A stretch of 10,232 nt of DNA from positions 1 to 10,232 of the forward strand of contig CAYRIK010000048.1 in NCBI GenBank assembly GCA_964424345.1, written 5' to 3'. Source of the DNA: RGIG6307 sp964424345. Lineage in GTDB: Bacteria; Bacillota; Clostridia; Lachnospirales; Lachnospiraceae. The notes below the pieces were generated by a model, which did no database searches, had not been told where the DNA came from, and saw only the letters and a list, made by a program, of their open reading frames with translations. A program made the translations under genes and the position numbers. Below are positions 1 through 7,386 of the stretch, piece after piece; position 1 is the stretch's first letter; every line of letters starts with the position of its first letter.

Positions 1-138
1 GTTATCACAGGATAACGGATGTAGTTTCAGGTTTTCGTGTTCGGTTTTGAAGGTATAAGTAAAAGCCCAACCCAAATGAGTAGCGTAAATGTTGTAAGTA
101 CAGCAGTTACGTTATTTTTTTATGTGAAAATGATATAA
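1..138 (+). pseudogene. Possible degraded 3' end of an unidentified + strand gene
   Basis: Frame 1 is open from 25 to a TAA at 136-138. It encodes about 37 residues that include GFEGISKSPTQ and a hydrophobic end (VVSTAVTLFFYVKMI). The stop lies only three bases before the strong hairpin at 142-198, which is where the end of a gene would be expected. Upstream, frame 1 is closed by TAA at 13 and TAG at 22, while frame 3 is open from the window edge to 47. A one-base frameshift within 25-47 would therefore join the two. I do not recognise the family, and the fragment is short enough for the open frame to be chance. The reading as a broken or partial gene is inference. Confidence 0.25.
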
Positions 139-141
139 ATA

Positions 142-198
142 AACAAAACAAAAGCCATAAAATCATGATAAGAATGATTTTATGGCTTTTGTTTTGTT
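142..198. terminator. Perfect 25-bp hairpin, likely bidirectional intrinsic terminator
   Basis: Arm 142-166 is the exact reverse complement of arm 174-198, with a 7-nt loop (GATAAGA). The central part of the stem contains AAGCC/GGCTT. The outer part is A-rich on the 5' side and T-rich on the 3' side (TTTTGTTTTGTT), so either transcript would have a hairpin followed by a U-rich tract. It sits between the - strand MFS remnant, whose stop at 180-182 lies inside the arm, and a possible + strand gene end at 138. That convergent layout is typical of shared terminators. Confidence 0.8.
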
Positions 199-760
199 AA
201 AAGGGCATTATTTTTTAGTAAATTTTTGGCTTTCATCGTAACAGGAAGCATGATACAATAAAATAAAAATAAATAGATAGGAAAGATTTTCATACCGAAT
301 GTCTGACCTAATATACCACAAAACATTGGAGCAAACATAATTCCAATGTATGCACGTGACATTTGTACTCCCATGATTGATTGAGAAACCTGCACTCCAA
401 AATTTTCAGGAGGTAAAGCAACGTCGATAGCACCTGCACCGATTTCAAGAACGATAGCAAGAATGCACATAACCCATAAGCCAGGAGCAAAAGCAAAACC
501 AATTAGACCGATTGCAGTTAAAAGTGTACTGAAGGTGGTAACTTTATTTGTTCCAAAACACTTTATCAAGTTGGCACTTATAAGACTGAAAAAACAGTTC
601 CGCATGAGATAATCACATTTACAAAGCTTGCGTAAGAAATTGGTAAATGAAATTCTGTGTAGATAGCTGGCCACGCTGTGCCAAATAAAGAATCCGGTAT
701 ACCAAGTCCGATAAAGGAAACATAAATAATGTCTAGAAGTAACTTTTCTTCTTTTTTCAC
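180..760 (-). pseudogene. Decayed MFS transporter (frameshift plus internal deletion)
   Basis: The gene would start at GTG 760-758, preceded by an AGAGGAG ribosome site 9 nt away. The first 57 residues (MKKEEKLLLDIIYVSFIGLG..., then PDSLFGTAWP) match the N-terminus of a major facilitator family related to fucose-permease-like transporters. That frame stops at 578. The continuing sequence (SLISANLIKCFGTNKV) lies in another frame, and restoring one base in the A-run at 589-594 joins them in line with the family pattern. A second lesion lies near 410-420. GAGAIDVAL, normally near TM4, runs directly into PPENFG...SQSIMGVQMSRAYIG, normally in the C-terminal half. The repaired product would be about 193 residues, whereas the family usually has about 390, so roughly 200 residues are missing. 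The reading from motifs is firm; the substrate is unknown. A functional half-size protein is unlikely. Confidence 0.82.
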
Positions 761-793
761 GCAAAGGTTCTCCTCTTTTATGTAATTGCTAGA

Positions 794-821
794 ACTGTAA
801 CATGAATGGTAAAAAAGTTAA
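794..821 (-). promoter_or_regulatory. Candidate promoter for the MFS remnant
   Basis: Read on the - strand, TTAACT (816-821) is followed by a 16-nt spacer and TACAGT (794-799), with a TG one base upstream of the -10 (extended -10). It points toward the GTG at 760. It is a match by eye to the housekeeping sigma consensus only. Confidence 0.3.
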
Positions 822-869
822 TGATGAGAGAAAACGATTATTTTTTGCTTTTATAAAGCCGATATATGA

Positions 870-918
870 TTGACGAAAAAATATTTTGATGATACAGTTG
901 TATAGTTAAGAGTATAAT
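870..918 (+). promoter_or_regulatory. Candidate promoter(s) for the degV operon
   Basis: Two overlapping possibilities lie upstream of degV. The first is TTGACG (870-875), a 17-nt spacer and TACAGT (893-898), with an extended -10 TG at 890-891. The second is a perfect TATAAT at 913-918 with only a weak -35 (GATACA at 891-896, 16-nt spacer). Either would give a short leader before the ATG at 957. The 761-956 region between the divergent genes shows no riboswitch-like fold or other gene. Confidence 0.5.
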
Positions 919-956
919 GTTTTTGTGTTATATTATTGTTGAAAGGAAACTAAAAT

Positions 957-1811
957 ATGGTTAAAATATTATCAGATAGTACATGCGACTTATCTCAAGC
1001 ATGGATTGAAAAATATGGCATCACAGTTGTTCCTTTGCATGTTGTGCTGGGAGACAATGATTATAAAGATGGCGTAGATATTACAGTTGATGAGATTTAT
1101 GATTGGGCAGATGCAAATAACACGACACCAAAAACGGCTGCATTATCTCCAGAAGAAGCAATGAATGCACTTGAGCCATTATTGGAAAACGAAGATGATG
1201 AGGTTATATGTTTTGCACTTTCAGCTACAATGTCAGGAACATTATCCGTTATGAGATTAGCTGCTGAATCATTAGACGCAGAAGACAGAGTATTTTGCAT
1301 AGATTCCAAAAATCTGACAACTGGTATCGGACATATGATTATCGAAGCTGCTATTTTAGCAGAACAGGGAAAATCTGCAAAAGAAATCGTAGAATATATA
1401 GAAACAATCCGTCCTATGGTTCGTACAAGTTTTGTTGTAGATACACTCACTTATTTACATAGAGGCGGCAGATGCAGCAGTGTTGCAGCAATGGCAGGCA
1501 GTGTATTGAAGCTTCATCCAAGAATTGCTGTAGAAGACGGCAAGATGGAAGCTGGTAAAAAATATCGTGGTAAAATGAACAAAGTCATTATGGACTATGT
1601 ACACGATATGGAAGATGATTTAAAGAAAGCAAAACCAGATCGTGTATTTTTGACACATTCTGGATGCGATAAAGAACTCTTAGATGCAATTTATGACTAT
1701 CTGAAGGGCTTGGATGTATTTGAAGAAATCTTCATTGTAAGAGCTGGCAGTGTTATCTCTAGCCATTGCGGTCCAGGAACATTAGGTGTCGTATATATTG
1801 CACAAGAATAA
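957..1811 (+). CDS. DegV family fatty-acid-binding protein
   Basis: 284 residues, full length for the family. DegV/FakB proteins bind a single fatty acid and, in characterised cases, present it to the kinase FakA for phosphorylation and phospholipid synthesis. The N-terminal motif SDSTCDL (residues 6-12), the TPKT motif (57-60) and SATMSGT (89-95) form the usual ligand-binding side. T60 and S93 correspond to the conserved hydroxyls that hold the carboxylate. The central VDTLTYLHRGGR (161-172) and the C-terminal HCGPGTLG (270-277) are hallmark segments. The start is ATG 957, with AAGGA at 943-947 nine bases upstream. It is the first gene of the + strand operon and lies 24 nt from xpt. No fakA-like DAK domain gene is present in the window, so the partner must lie elsewhere. 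The family call is firm; the particular lipid is unknown. Confidence 0.93.
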   Translation: MVKILSDSTCDLSQAWIEKYGITVVPLHVVLGDNDYKDGVDITVDEIYDWADANNTTPKTAALSPEEAMNALEPLLENEDDEVICFALSATMSGTLSVMRLAAESLDAEDRVFCIDSKNLTTGIGHMIIEAAILAEQGKSAKEIVEYIETIRPMVRTSFVVDTLTYLHRGGRCSSVAAMAGSVLKLHPRIAVEDGKMEAGKKYRGKMNKVIMDYVHDMEDDLKKAKPDRVFLTHSGCDKELLDAIYDYLKGLDVFEEIFIVRAGSVISSHCGPGTLGVVYIAQE

Positions 1812-1822
1812 TTAAGATACAT

Positions 1823-1827
1823 GGAGG
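1823..1827 (+). promoter_or_regulatory. Ribosome binding site that sets the xpt start
   Basis: GGAGG at 1823-1827 lies 8 nt before ATG 1836. An in-frame ATG at 1821 overlaps this Shine-Dalgarno and would give a false five-residue extension (MEEMN). The true product beginning MNFLEERIV aligns residue for residue with the start of Bacillus Xpt. Confidence 0.85.
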
Positions 1828-1835
1828 AAATGAAT

Positions 1836-2420
1836 ATGAATTTTTTAGAAGAAAGAATTGTAAAAGATGGTACTGTAAAACCAGGTAATGTATTAAAGGT
1901 TGATAACTTTTTAAATCATCAGATGGATATTGAATTGATCGATCAGATGGGTGCAGAATTCAAGCGTCGTTTTGCTGATAAGCAGATTGATAAAATTCTT
2001 ACAATTGAAGCATCTGGTATTGGTATTGCATGTTTAGTTGCAAGACATTTTAATGTACCAGTTGTATTCGCTAAGAAATCTAAAAGCGTAAATATTGATG
2101 GCGATGTGTATATGGCAGAAGTAGAGTCTTTCACACATAAATGCAAAAATCAGGTTATCGTTTCTAAAAAGTTCTTAAACGAAGGCGAACGTATTTTAAT
2201 TATCGACGATTTCCTTGCAAATGGTTATGCACTTCAGGGCTTAATCTCTATCGTAAATGATGCTGGAGCAACAGTAGAAGGTATTGGTATCGCAATTGAG
2301 AAGGGCTTCCAGTTTGGTGGCAGAGTGATCAGAAATCTTGGCTATCAGTTAGAGTCTTTAGCTATCGTAGATGCTATGGATGATGAAACAGGAGAAATCA
2401 CATTCAGAGAGCAATCATAA
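1836..2420 (+). CDS. xpt: Xanthine phosphoribosyltransferase
   Basis: Cytosolic purine salvage enzyme that converts xanthine and PRPP to XMP and pyrophosphate, feeding GMP synthesis. With the start at 1836 the protein is 194 residues, the same length as Bacillus subtilis Xpt. VLKVDNFLNHQ (19-29) is the characteristic N-terminal segment. TIEASGIG (56-63) and VVFAKKSKS (76-84) follow, then the PRPP-binding loop ILIIDDFLANG (120-130) and IEKGFQ (154-159) near the base site. ESLA (173-176) is also conserved. The gene sits 24 nt after degV and 3 nt before the MATE gene. In many Firmicutes xpt is controlled by a guanine riboswitch and paired with the permease pbuX. Neither is present here, so expression probably follows the operon promoter upstream of degV. 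Confidence 0.96.
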   Translation: MNFLEERIVKDGTVKPGNVLKVDNFLNHQMDIELIDQMGAEFKRRFADKQIDKILTIEASGIGIACLVARHFNVPVVFAKKSKSVNIDGDVYMAEVESFTHKCKNQVIVSKKFLNEGERILIIDDFLANGYALQGLISIVNDAGATVEGIGIAIEKGFQFGGRVIRNLGYQLESLAIVDAMDDETGEITFREQS

Positions 2421-2423
2421 ATT

Positions 2424-3821
2424 ATGAAAAAGTTAATAGGAAATAAAGCGTTTTATAAGATGGTGCTTGCGGTTGCCATTCCAATTATTATTCAAAATGG
2501 TATCACAAATTTTGTGGGACTTTTGGATAATATCATGGTTGGACGTGTCGGTACAGAACAGATGTCAGGTGTTGCTATTGTAAACCAGCTTTTGATGATA
2601 TATAATTTAAGTATCTTTGGAGCAATTTCTGGAGCAGGAATTTTTGGTGCACAGTTTTTTGGATGCAAAGATCATAAAGGTGTACAGCATATTTTCCGAT
2701 TTAAGATGTATGCTTGTATTTTAATTACAATCATCGGAGCTGCAATCTTGTATTTTGGCGGAGAACAACTGATCTTATTGTACCTGCACGATGAAGGCGG
2801 CGGACAGTCTTTGTATGCAGCACTAGATTATGGAAAACAGTATTTGGCTGTTATGATATTTGGATTGCTTCCATTTGGCATTGAGCAAGTGTATACTAGT
2901 ACCTTACGAGAATGCGGAGAAACGGTTGTCCCAATGAAAGCCGGTATTGTAGCTGTTTTGACAAACTGTGTACTGAATGTTGTATTGATTTTTGGTTATT
3001 TAGGATTTCCACAGCTTGGAGTAGTAGGTGCAGCAATCGCAACATGCATTTCCAGATATGTACAGGCAGCAATCGTTATCAGATGGACACATAAACACGC
3101 TGAGAAGTATCCTTTTATACAAGGTGTTTATGCAAGTGGTCGTATTCCACTTGATTTATGCAAAAAAGTTATTATTTATGGAATGCCGCTTATGATCAAT
3201 GAAATTTTATGGTCTGCAGGGATGGCTTCTTTAATGCAGTGTTATTCTGTAAGAGGACTTGATACCGTTGCAGCTATGAATATTTCAAGTACGATTACTA
3301 ATCTGTTTAATATTGTATATATGGCGATGGGAAGTGCCATTTCTATTATTGTAGGTCAGCTTCTTGGAGCTAATAAATTAGAAGAAGCAAAGGATACAGA
3401 CAGAAAGCTGATTGCATTTTCTGTTATGTCCTGTGTAGTAATGGGAGTACTGATGAGTATTTGTGCACCATTATTTCCAATGTTATACAATACATCAGAT
3501 TCTGTTAAAGTACTGGCAGCTTCTTTTATGAGAGTAGCTGCATTGTGTATGCCAATCCATGGTTTTGCACATGCGTCTTATTTCACGCTTAGAAGTGGCG
3601 GAAAAACATTTATTACATTTTTATTTGATAGTGTATTTTTGTGGTGTGTTAATTTCCCAATTGCCTATGTCTTAAGTCGATTTACCAGTATTCCAATTGT
3701 ACCATTGTATTTTATTTGTCAGTTTGTAGATATTATAAAGTGTGTACTTGGTTTTATTTTAATCGCAAAAGGCGTATGGTTAAATAATTTAATCGAAGTA
3801 GAAGAACCTCAGGAGTATTAA
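2424..3821 (+). CDS. MATE family multidrug/metabolite efflux transporter
   Basis: 465 residues, normal length for a MATE antiporter with 12 membrane helices in two pseudo-symmetric halves. These carriers export cationic or metabolite substrates in exchange for Na+ or H+. LLDNIMVGRVG (33-43) is the typical TM1 loop. GAISGAGIFGAQFFG (66-80) and its counterpart GSAISIIVGQLLGA (303-316) mark the two repeats. NEILWSAG (259-266) carries the conserved acidic residue of the second half, and LRSGGKT (389-395) precedes the late helices. There is no strong ribosome site before ATG 2424: only AGAGAG at 2406-2411, and the xpt stop is three bases away. Translation is therefore probably coupled to xpt. Its place between xpt and apt hints at export of a purine or related compound, but MATE substrates cannot be read from sequence. 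The family is certain. Confidence 0.94.
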   Translation: MKKLIGNKAFYKMVLAVAIPIIIQNGITNFVGLLDNIMVGRVGTEQMSGVAIVNQLLMIYNLSIFGAISGAGIFGAQFFGCKDHKGVQHIFRFKMYACILITIIGAAILYFGGEQLILLYLHDEGGGQSLYAALDYGKQYLAVMIFGLLPFGIEQVYTSTLRECGETVVPMKAGIVAVLTNCVLNVVLIFGYLGFPQLGVVGAAIATCISRYVQAAIVIRWTHKHAEKYPFIQGVYASGRIPLDLCKKVIIYGMPLMINEILWSAGMASLMQCYSVRGLDTVAAMNISSTITNLFNIVYMAMGSAISIIVGQLLGANKLEEAKDTDRKLIAFSVMSCVVMGVLMSICAPLFPMLYNTSDSVKVLAASFMRVAALCMPIHGFAHASYFTLRSGGKTFITFLFDSVFLWCVNFPIAYVLSRFTSIPIVPLYFICQFVDIIKCVLGFILIAKGVWLNNLIEVEEPQEY

Positions 3822-3851
3822 AAATCATAAAATTTATAGAGGAGAAGCATA

Positions 3852-4376
3852 ATGAAAGATTTAAATTCATATATTAGAAGTATTCCGGATTTTCCAGAAG
3901 AGGGTATTATTTTCAGAGATGTTACATCTGTTATTCAGGATGCAGATGGTTTTCAGCTTGCAATCGATTCTTTACAGGAAAAAATTGCAGATTTAGACTA
4001 TGATGTTGTAGTAGGTGCAGAGTCCAGAGGATTTATTTTTGGCGCACCGCTTGCATACAATAACCATAAGCCATTGGTAATTATCCGTAAAGCTGGAAAA
4101 CTTCCATGTGAAACAATTTCACAGGAATATGAATTGGAATATGGAACTGCAAAAATTGAAATACATAAAGATGCTATCAAACCAGGACAGAAAGTACTGA
4201 TTGTAGATGACTTGATGGCTACTGGCGGTACAAATGAAGCAATGATCAAATTAGTAGAAGCACTTGGTGGAGAAGTAGCAGGTATATTAGTATTGATCGA
4301 GCTTGCAGGATTAAAAGGAAGAGAACGATTAAAAGATTATCGTATTGATGCTGCGATCACATACGAAGGAAAATAA
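3852..4376 (+). CDS. apt: Adenine phosphoribosyltransferase
   Basis: Cytosolic salvage enzyme that makes AMP from adenine and PRPP. The 174-residue length is typical. IPDFPEEGIIFRDVT (11-25) is the classic Apt N-terminus. VVGAESRGFIFG (53-64), the flexible loop RKAGKLP (79-85), YELEYG (93-98) and the PRPP loop VLIVDDLMATGGT (115-127) are all intact. LIELAGLKGRERL (148-160) completes the family pattern. An AGAGGAG ribosome site at 3838-3844 lies 7 nt before the ATG. It is followed after 50 nt by rel, the widely conserved apt-rel neighbour pair of Firmicutes. Both use or influence purine nucleotides: Apt supplies AMP, and (p)ppGpp is known to inhibit several purine enzymes. No missing residues are seen. 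Confidence 0.97.
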   Translation: MKDLNSYIRSIPDFPEEGIIFRDVTSVIQDADGFQLAIDSLQEKIADLDYDVVVGAESRGFIFGAPLAYNNHKPLVIIRKAGKLPCETISQEYELEYGTAKIEIHKDAIKPGQKVLIVDDLMATGGTNEAMIKLVEALGGEVAGILVLIELAGLKGRERLKDYRIDAAITYEGK

Positions 4377-4416
4377 AAGAGCCAAAGGATAAAACATTCT
4401 AGTTATGCTTTAGAAT

Positions 4417-4421
4417 GGAGG
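4417..4421 (+). promoter_or_regulatory. Ribosome binding site that sets the rel start
   Basis: GGAGG at 4417-4421 lies 5 nt before ATG 4427. An in-frame ATG at 4415 overlaps the Shine-Dalgarno itself and has no ribosome site of its own, so it would add a false MEED. The start at 4427 (MEQGSITN) is preferred. Confidence 0.75.
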
Positions 4422-4426
4422 AAGAT

Positions 4427-6718
4427 ATGGAACAAGGAAGTATTACAAATACCCCCCTTTTTGATGATGGTAAAATTGAGAGGTTAGAAGAATTTTTAAT
4501 GCCAGATGAATTATATAAGGATTTAATTGAGAGGGTACTGAGATATCATCCAAGTGACGATATCAGCCTCATCGAAAAAGCGTATAAAGTTGCTTCAGAT
4601 GCACATAAAACGCAAGTGCGAAAATCTGGAGAACCTTATATCATACATCCATTGTATGTCGCAATTATATTGGCTGATTTGGAGTTGGACAAAGAGACAA
4701 TCGTGGCAGGCCTCTTACATGACGTAGTAGAGGATACGGTTATGTCTTATGATGACTTAGTACGCAAATTCAGCAAAGATGTTGCTGATTTAGTAGATGG
4801 TGTTACCAAGTTAGAAAAGCTGCCGCAGTTTCAGGACGGAGATGACAGTCGTTTAGAAATGCAGGCGGAAAATTTACGAAAGATGTTCCTTGCAATGGCA
4901 AAAGACATTCGTGTCATTTTGATAAAATTGGCTGACAGACTGCATAATATGCGTACATTAAAGCATATGCCTCCTGAAAAACAGCAGCGAATTGCAAGAG
5001 AAACGTTGGAAATTTATTCTCCTCTTGCAGAAAGACTTGGTATTTCTAAAATTAAAGTCGAATTGGATGACCTTAGCTTAAAGTATCTGGAACCGGATAT
5101 TTATTATGATTTGGTAGATAAGATTGCAATTCGTAAGAGCGTGCGTGAAAAATATATTCAGTCTATCGTAGATGAAGTATCTTCACATATCAAAAACGCT
5201 GGAATTAAGGCAAGAGTGGATGGTCGTATCAAGCATTTTTTTAGTATTTACAAAAAAATGAAAAATCAGAATAAGACGATCGATCAGATTTATGATTTGT
5301 TTGCTGTTCGTATTATCGTAGAAAGTGTCAAGGACTGTTATGCAGCACTTGGTATTATCCATGAGATGTATCGACCAATTCCAGGACGTTTTAAAGATTA
5401 TATCGCTATGCCAAAACCAAATATGTATCAGTCTTTACATACAACTTTGATTGGTGCAAATGGTCAGCCATTTGAAATCCAGATTCGTACAGAGGAAATG
5501 CATAAAGCAGCAGAATATGGTATTGCAGCGCATTGGAAATATAAAGAAGCATCAGATGGTAAGATGAGTCCAGAAGGTGATGAAGAAAAGATGGCTTGGC
5601 TTCGTCAGATTTTGGAATGGCAGCAGGATAGTTCAGATAACAAGGAATTTTTAAATCTGATTAAGAGTGGATTAGACCTGTTTTCTGAATCTGTATATTG
5701 TTTTACTCCAAATGGAGATGTAAAAACACTTCCAGCTGGTTCTACACCGATTGACTTTGCATACAGTATTCATTCTGCAGTCGGAAATCGTATGATCGGT
5801 GCAAGAGTCAATGGAAAATTGGTAAATATTGATTATGTAATCGCAAATGGGGATTGTATTGAAATCCTTACAAGCCAAAATTCTAAAGGACCAAGTCGTG
5901 ACTGGCTGCAGATTGCAAAATCTACACAAGCCAAAAATAAGATTAATCAATGGTTCAAAAATGAATTTAAAGAAGAAAATATCTTAAAAGGCAAAGAAAT
6001 GCTGGAAGCTTATTGTAAGACGAAGGCAATCAATATGGCACAGATTATGCAGCCTGCCTACAAGGAAGCTATTATGAAAAAATATGGTTTCCACGATTGG
6101 GAAAGCGTTATGGCAGCAATCGGACATGGTGGACTGAAAGAAGGTCAGATTATCAATCGTATGCAGGAGTTGTACGACAGAGATCACAAAAAAGAATTGA
6201 CCAATGAGCAGATTATGGCAGCAATCGAAGAAAATGCTGCAAATCAGGCTCAGAAAATGAAAGCCAAAAATGGTATCATTGTAAAGGGTATTCATGATAT
6301 GGCAGTACGATTCTCTAAATGTTGTTCTCCTGTACCTGGAGATGAAATCGTAGGCTTCATTACAAGAGGTCGAGGCATTTCTATTCATCGAACAGACTGT
6401 CCAAACATTATGGCACTTCCAGAAATAGAAAGAGGCCGTTTAATGGATGCAGATTGGGAAGATATGGGCAATAACGGAAAGTATTTTGCAGATATTACTG
6501 TATTTGTTCATAATAGAAATGGTCTTCTTGCAGATATTACAAAAGTCCTTACAGAAAAAAATATTAGTATTTTATCATTGAATACAAGAGTTGCCAAAAA
6601 TGATGCTGCAACGTTACAGATTACATTTGAGATAGGTTCTCGTGAAGAATTAAATCATGTTATTGATAAGATTCGTACAATCGAAAGTGTAATTGATATT
6701 GAGAGGACGGTTGGCTAA
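4427..6718 (+). CDS. relA: Bifunctional (p)ppGpp synthetase/hydrolase Rel
   Basis: 763 residues, a long RelA/SpoT homologue that makes pppGpp/ppGpp from ATP and GTP/GDP on starved ribosomes and hydrolyses them otherwise. The hydrolase domain looks active: YIIHP (72-76), the metal-binding LLHDVVEDT with H98/D99 and E102/D103, and LADRLHNMRT (168-177). The synthetase domain has RIKHFFSIYKKM (267-278), YDLFAVRI (289-296), FKDYIAMPK (322-330), YQSLHTT (334-340) and EIQIRT (350-355). A TGS domain covers about 423-482. A conserved CC element (C632/C633, with HRTDCPN at 654-660) and an ACT domain at about 686-760 form the regulatory C-terminus that senses uncharged tRNA on the ribosome. Both catalytic sites look complete, so it is the bifunctional Rel type, not a synthetase-only RelA. 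It lies 50 nt after apt and 3 nt before the hydrolase gene. Confidence 0.97.
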   Translation: MEQGSITNTPLFDDGKIERLEEFLMPDELYKDLIERVLRYHPSDDISLIEKAYKVASDAHKTQVRKSGEPYIIHPLYVAIILADLELDKETIVAGLLHDVVEDTVMSYDDLVRKFSKDVADLVDGVTKLEKLPQFQDGDDSRLEMQAENLRKMFLAMAKDIRVILIKLADRLHNMRTLKHMPPEKQQRIARETLEIYSPLAERLGISKIKVELDDLSLKYLEPDIYYDLVDKIAIRKSVREKYIQSIVDEVSSHIKNAGIKARVDGRIKHFFSIYKKMKNQNKTIDQIYDLFAVRIIVESVKDCYAALGIIHEMYRPIPGRFKDYIAMPKPNMYQSLHTTLIGANGQPFEIQIRTEEMHKAAEYGIAAHWKYKEASDGKMSPEGDEEKMAWLRQILEWQQDSSDNKEFLNLIKSGLDLFSESVYCFTPNGDVKTLPAGSTPIDFAYSIHSAVGNRMIGARVNGKLVNIDYVIANGDCIEILTSQNSKGPSRDWLQIAKSTQAKNKINQWFKNEFKEENILKGKEMLEAYCKTKAINMAQIMQPAYKEAIMKKYGFHDWESVMAAIGHGGLKEGQIINRMQELYDRDHKKELTNEQIMAAIEENAANQAQKMKAKNGIIVKGIHDMAVRFSKCCSPVPGDEIVGFITRGRGISIHRTDCPNIMALPEIERGRLMDADWEDMGNNGKYFADITVFVHNRNGLLADITKVLTEKNISILSLNTRVAKNDAATLQITFEIGSREELNHVIDKIRTIESVIDIERTVG

Positions 6719-6721
6719 TTA

Positions 6722-7372
6722 ATGAATACATTGAAAATCGGAAAAATAGTACTTGGTGGATTTCAGACCAACTGCTATTTTATATACAAAGAAAATACAC
6801 AAAAGGAAAATGGATTAACTCCAGTGCTTGTAGTAGATCCTGCTGAAAGAGGAGCGTATCTTTTTGAGGCATTACAAAGAAAAGGATTTTACGTTTGTGC
6901 AATCTTGCTCACACATGGTCATGTAGACCATATTTTGGGAGCAAAAGAACTGCAAGAAGTTTCTGGAGCAAAAATATATGCCAGTGAGAAAGAAAAAGAT
7001 GTGCTGCAGAATATGCAGCTCAATCTTTCTCAGAGATTTGGAACCCCTTGCATCGTATGTGCAGATGTATGGTTGAAAGATGGTGAGGAATGTACAATCG
7101 AAAATATGCATATGAAAGTTATTTCTACACCAGGCCATACAGAGGGTGGTTGTGCATATTATTTTGAAGAAGGAAATTTCCTAATCAGTGGAGATACATT
7201 GTTTGAAGGAAGTGTAGGAAGAACAGATTTTCCAACAGGTTCTATGGGAATACTTGTAAGAAGCATTAAAGAAAAGTTATTTTTACTGCCTGAAAAAACA
7301 ATCGTATATCCTGGACATGGTGGTTCTACTACGATTGGCTGGGAAAAGGAAAACAATCCTTTCGTGATATAA
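6722..7372 (+). CDS. MBL-fold hydrolase (glyoxalase II-like)
   Basis: 216-residue cytosolic metallo-beta-lactamase-fold protein of the hydroxyacylglutathione hydrolase-like group. It has no signal peptide. The metal motif THGHVDH (64-70) is followed by the ligands H139 (TPGHT), D158 (SGDTLF) and H199 (YPGHG), a full set for a two-metal site. LGGFQTNCY (11-19) is the usual start of this group, and GSVGRTDFP (163-171) is also typical. The protein lacks the extra C-terminal helical domain of true glyoxalase II. Clostridia generally lack glutathione, so the substrate is unknown and may be another thioester. The gap from rel is 3 nt, and AGAGGA at 6702-6707, inside the end of rel, is the only ribosome site (14 nt away). 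Translational coupling is therefore likely. Genes of this group recur between rel and hemZ/hisS in Clostridia. Confidence 0.9.
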   Translation: MNTLKIGKIVLGGFQTNCYFIYKENTQKENGLTPVLVVDPAERGAYLFEALQRKGFYVCAILLTHGHVDHILGAKELQEVSGAKIYASEKEKDVLQNMQLNLSQRFGTPCIVCADVWLKDGEECTIENMHMKVISTPGHTEGGCAYYFEEGNFLISGDTLFEGSVGRTDFPTGSMGILVRSIKEKLFLLPEKTIVYPGHGGSTTIGWEKENNPFVI

Positions 7373-7386
7373 GTGAGAGTTACAAT

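Noticed and set aside
27..119. Minus-strand hydrophobic open frame (VTAVLTTFTLLIWVG...)
   Set aside because: About 30 codons with no start codon or ribosome site, downstream of the terminator for that strand; it overlaps the + strand open frame, which ends at a better position.
578..600. Programmed -1 frameshift to express the MFS gene
   Set aside because: The T-run does not form an X XXY YYZ heptamer in the reading frame, and the large internal deletion downstream already rules out a working transporter.
761..956. Purine riboswitch for the xpt-containing operon
   Set aside because: No purine-aptamer core or terminator/antiterminator pair is visible in the gap upstream of degV, and the degV-xpt gap is only 24 nt.
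1097..1450. 117-codon minus-strand open frame inside degV
   Set aside because: Antisense shadow of an intact DegV gene, with no recognisable domain.
5984..6388. 134-codon minus-strand open frame inside rel
   Set aside because: Shadow of the rel coding sequence: no ribosome site, Cys/His/Phe-rich composition of an antisense reading, and rel motifs are intact across it.
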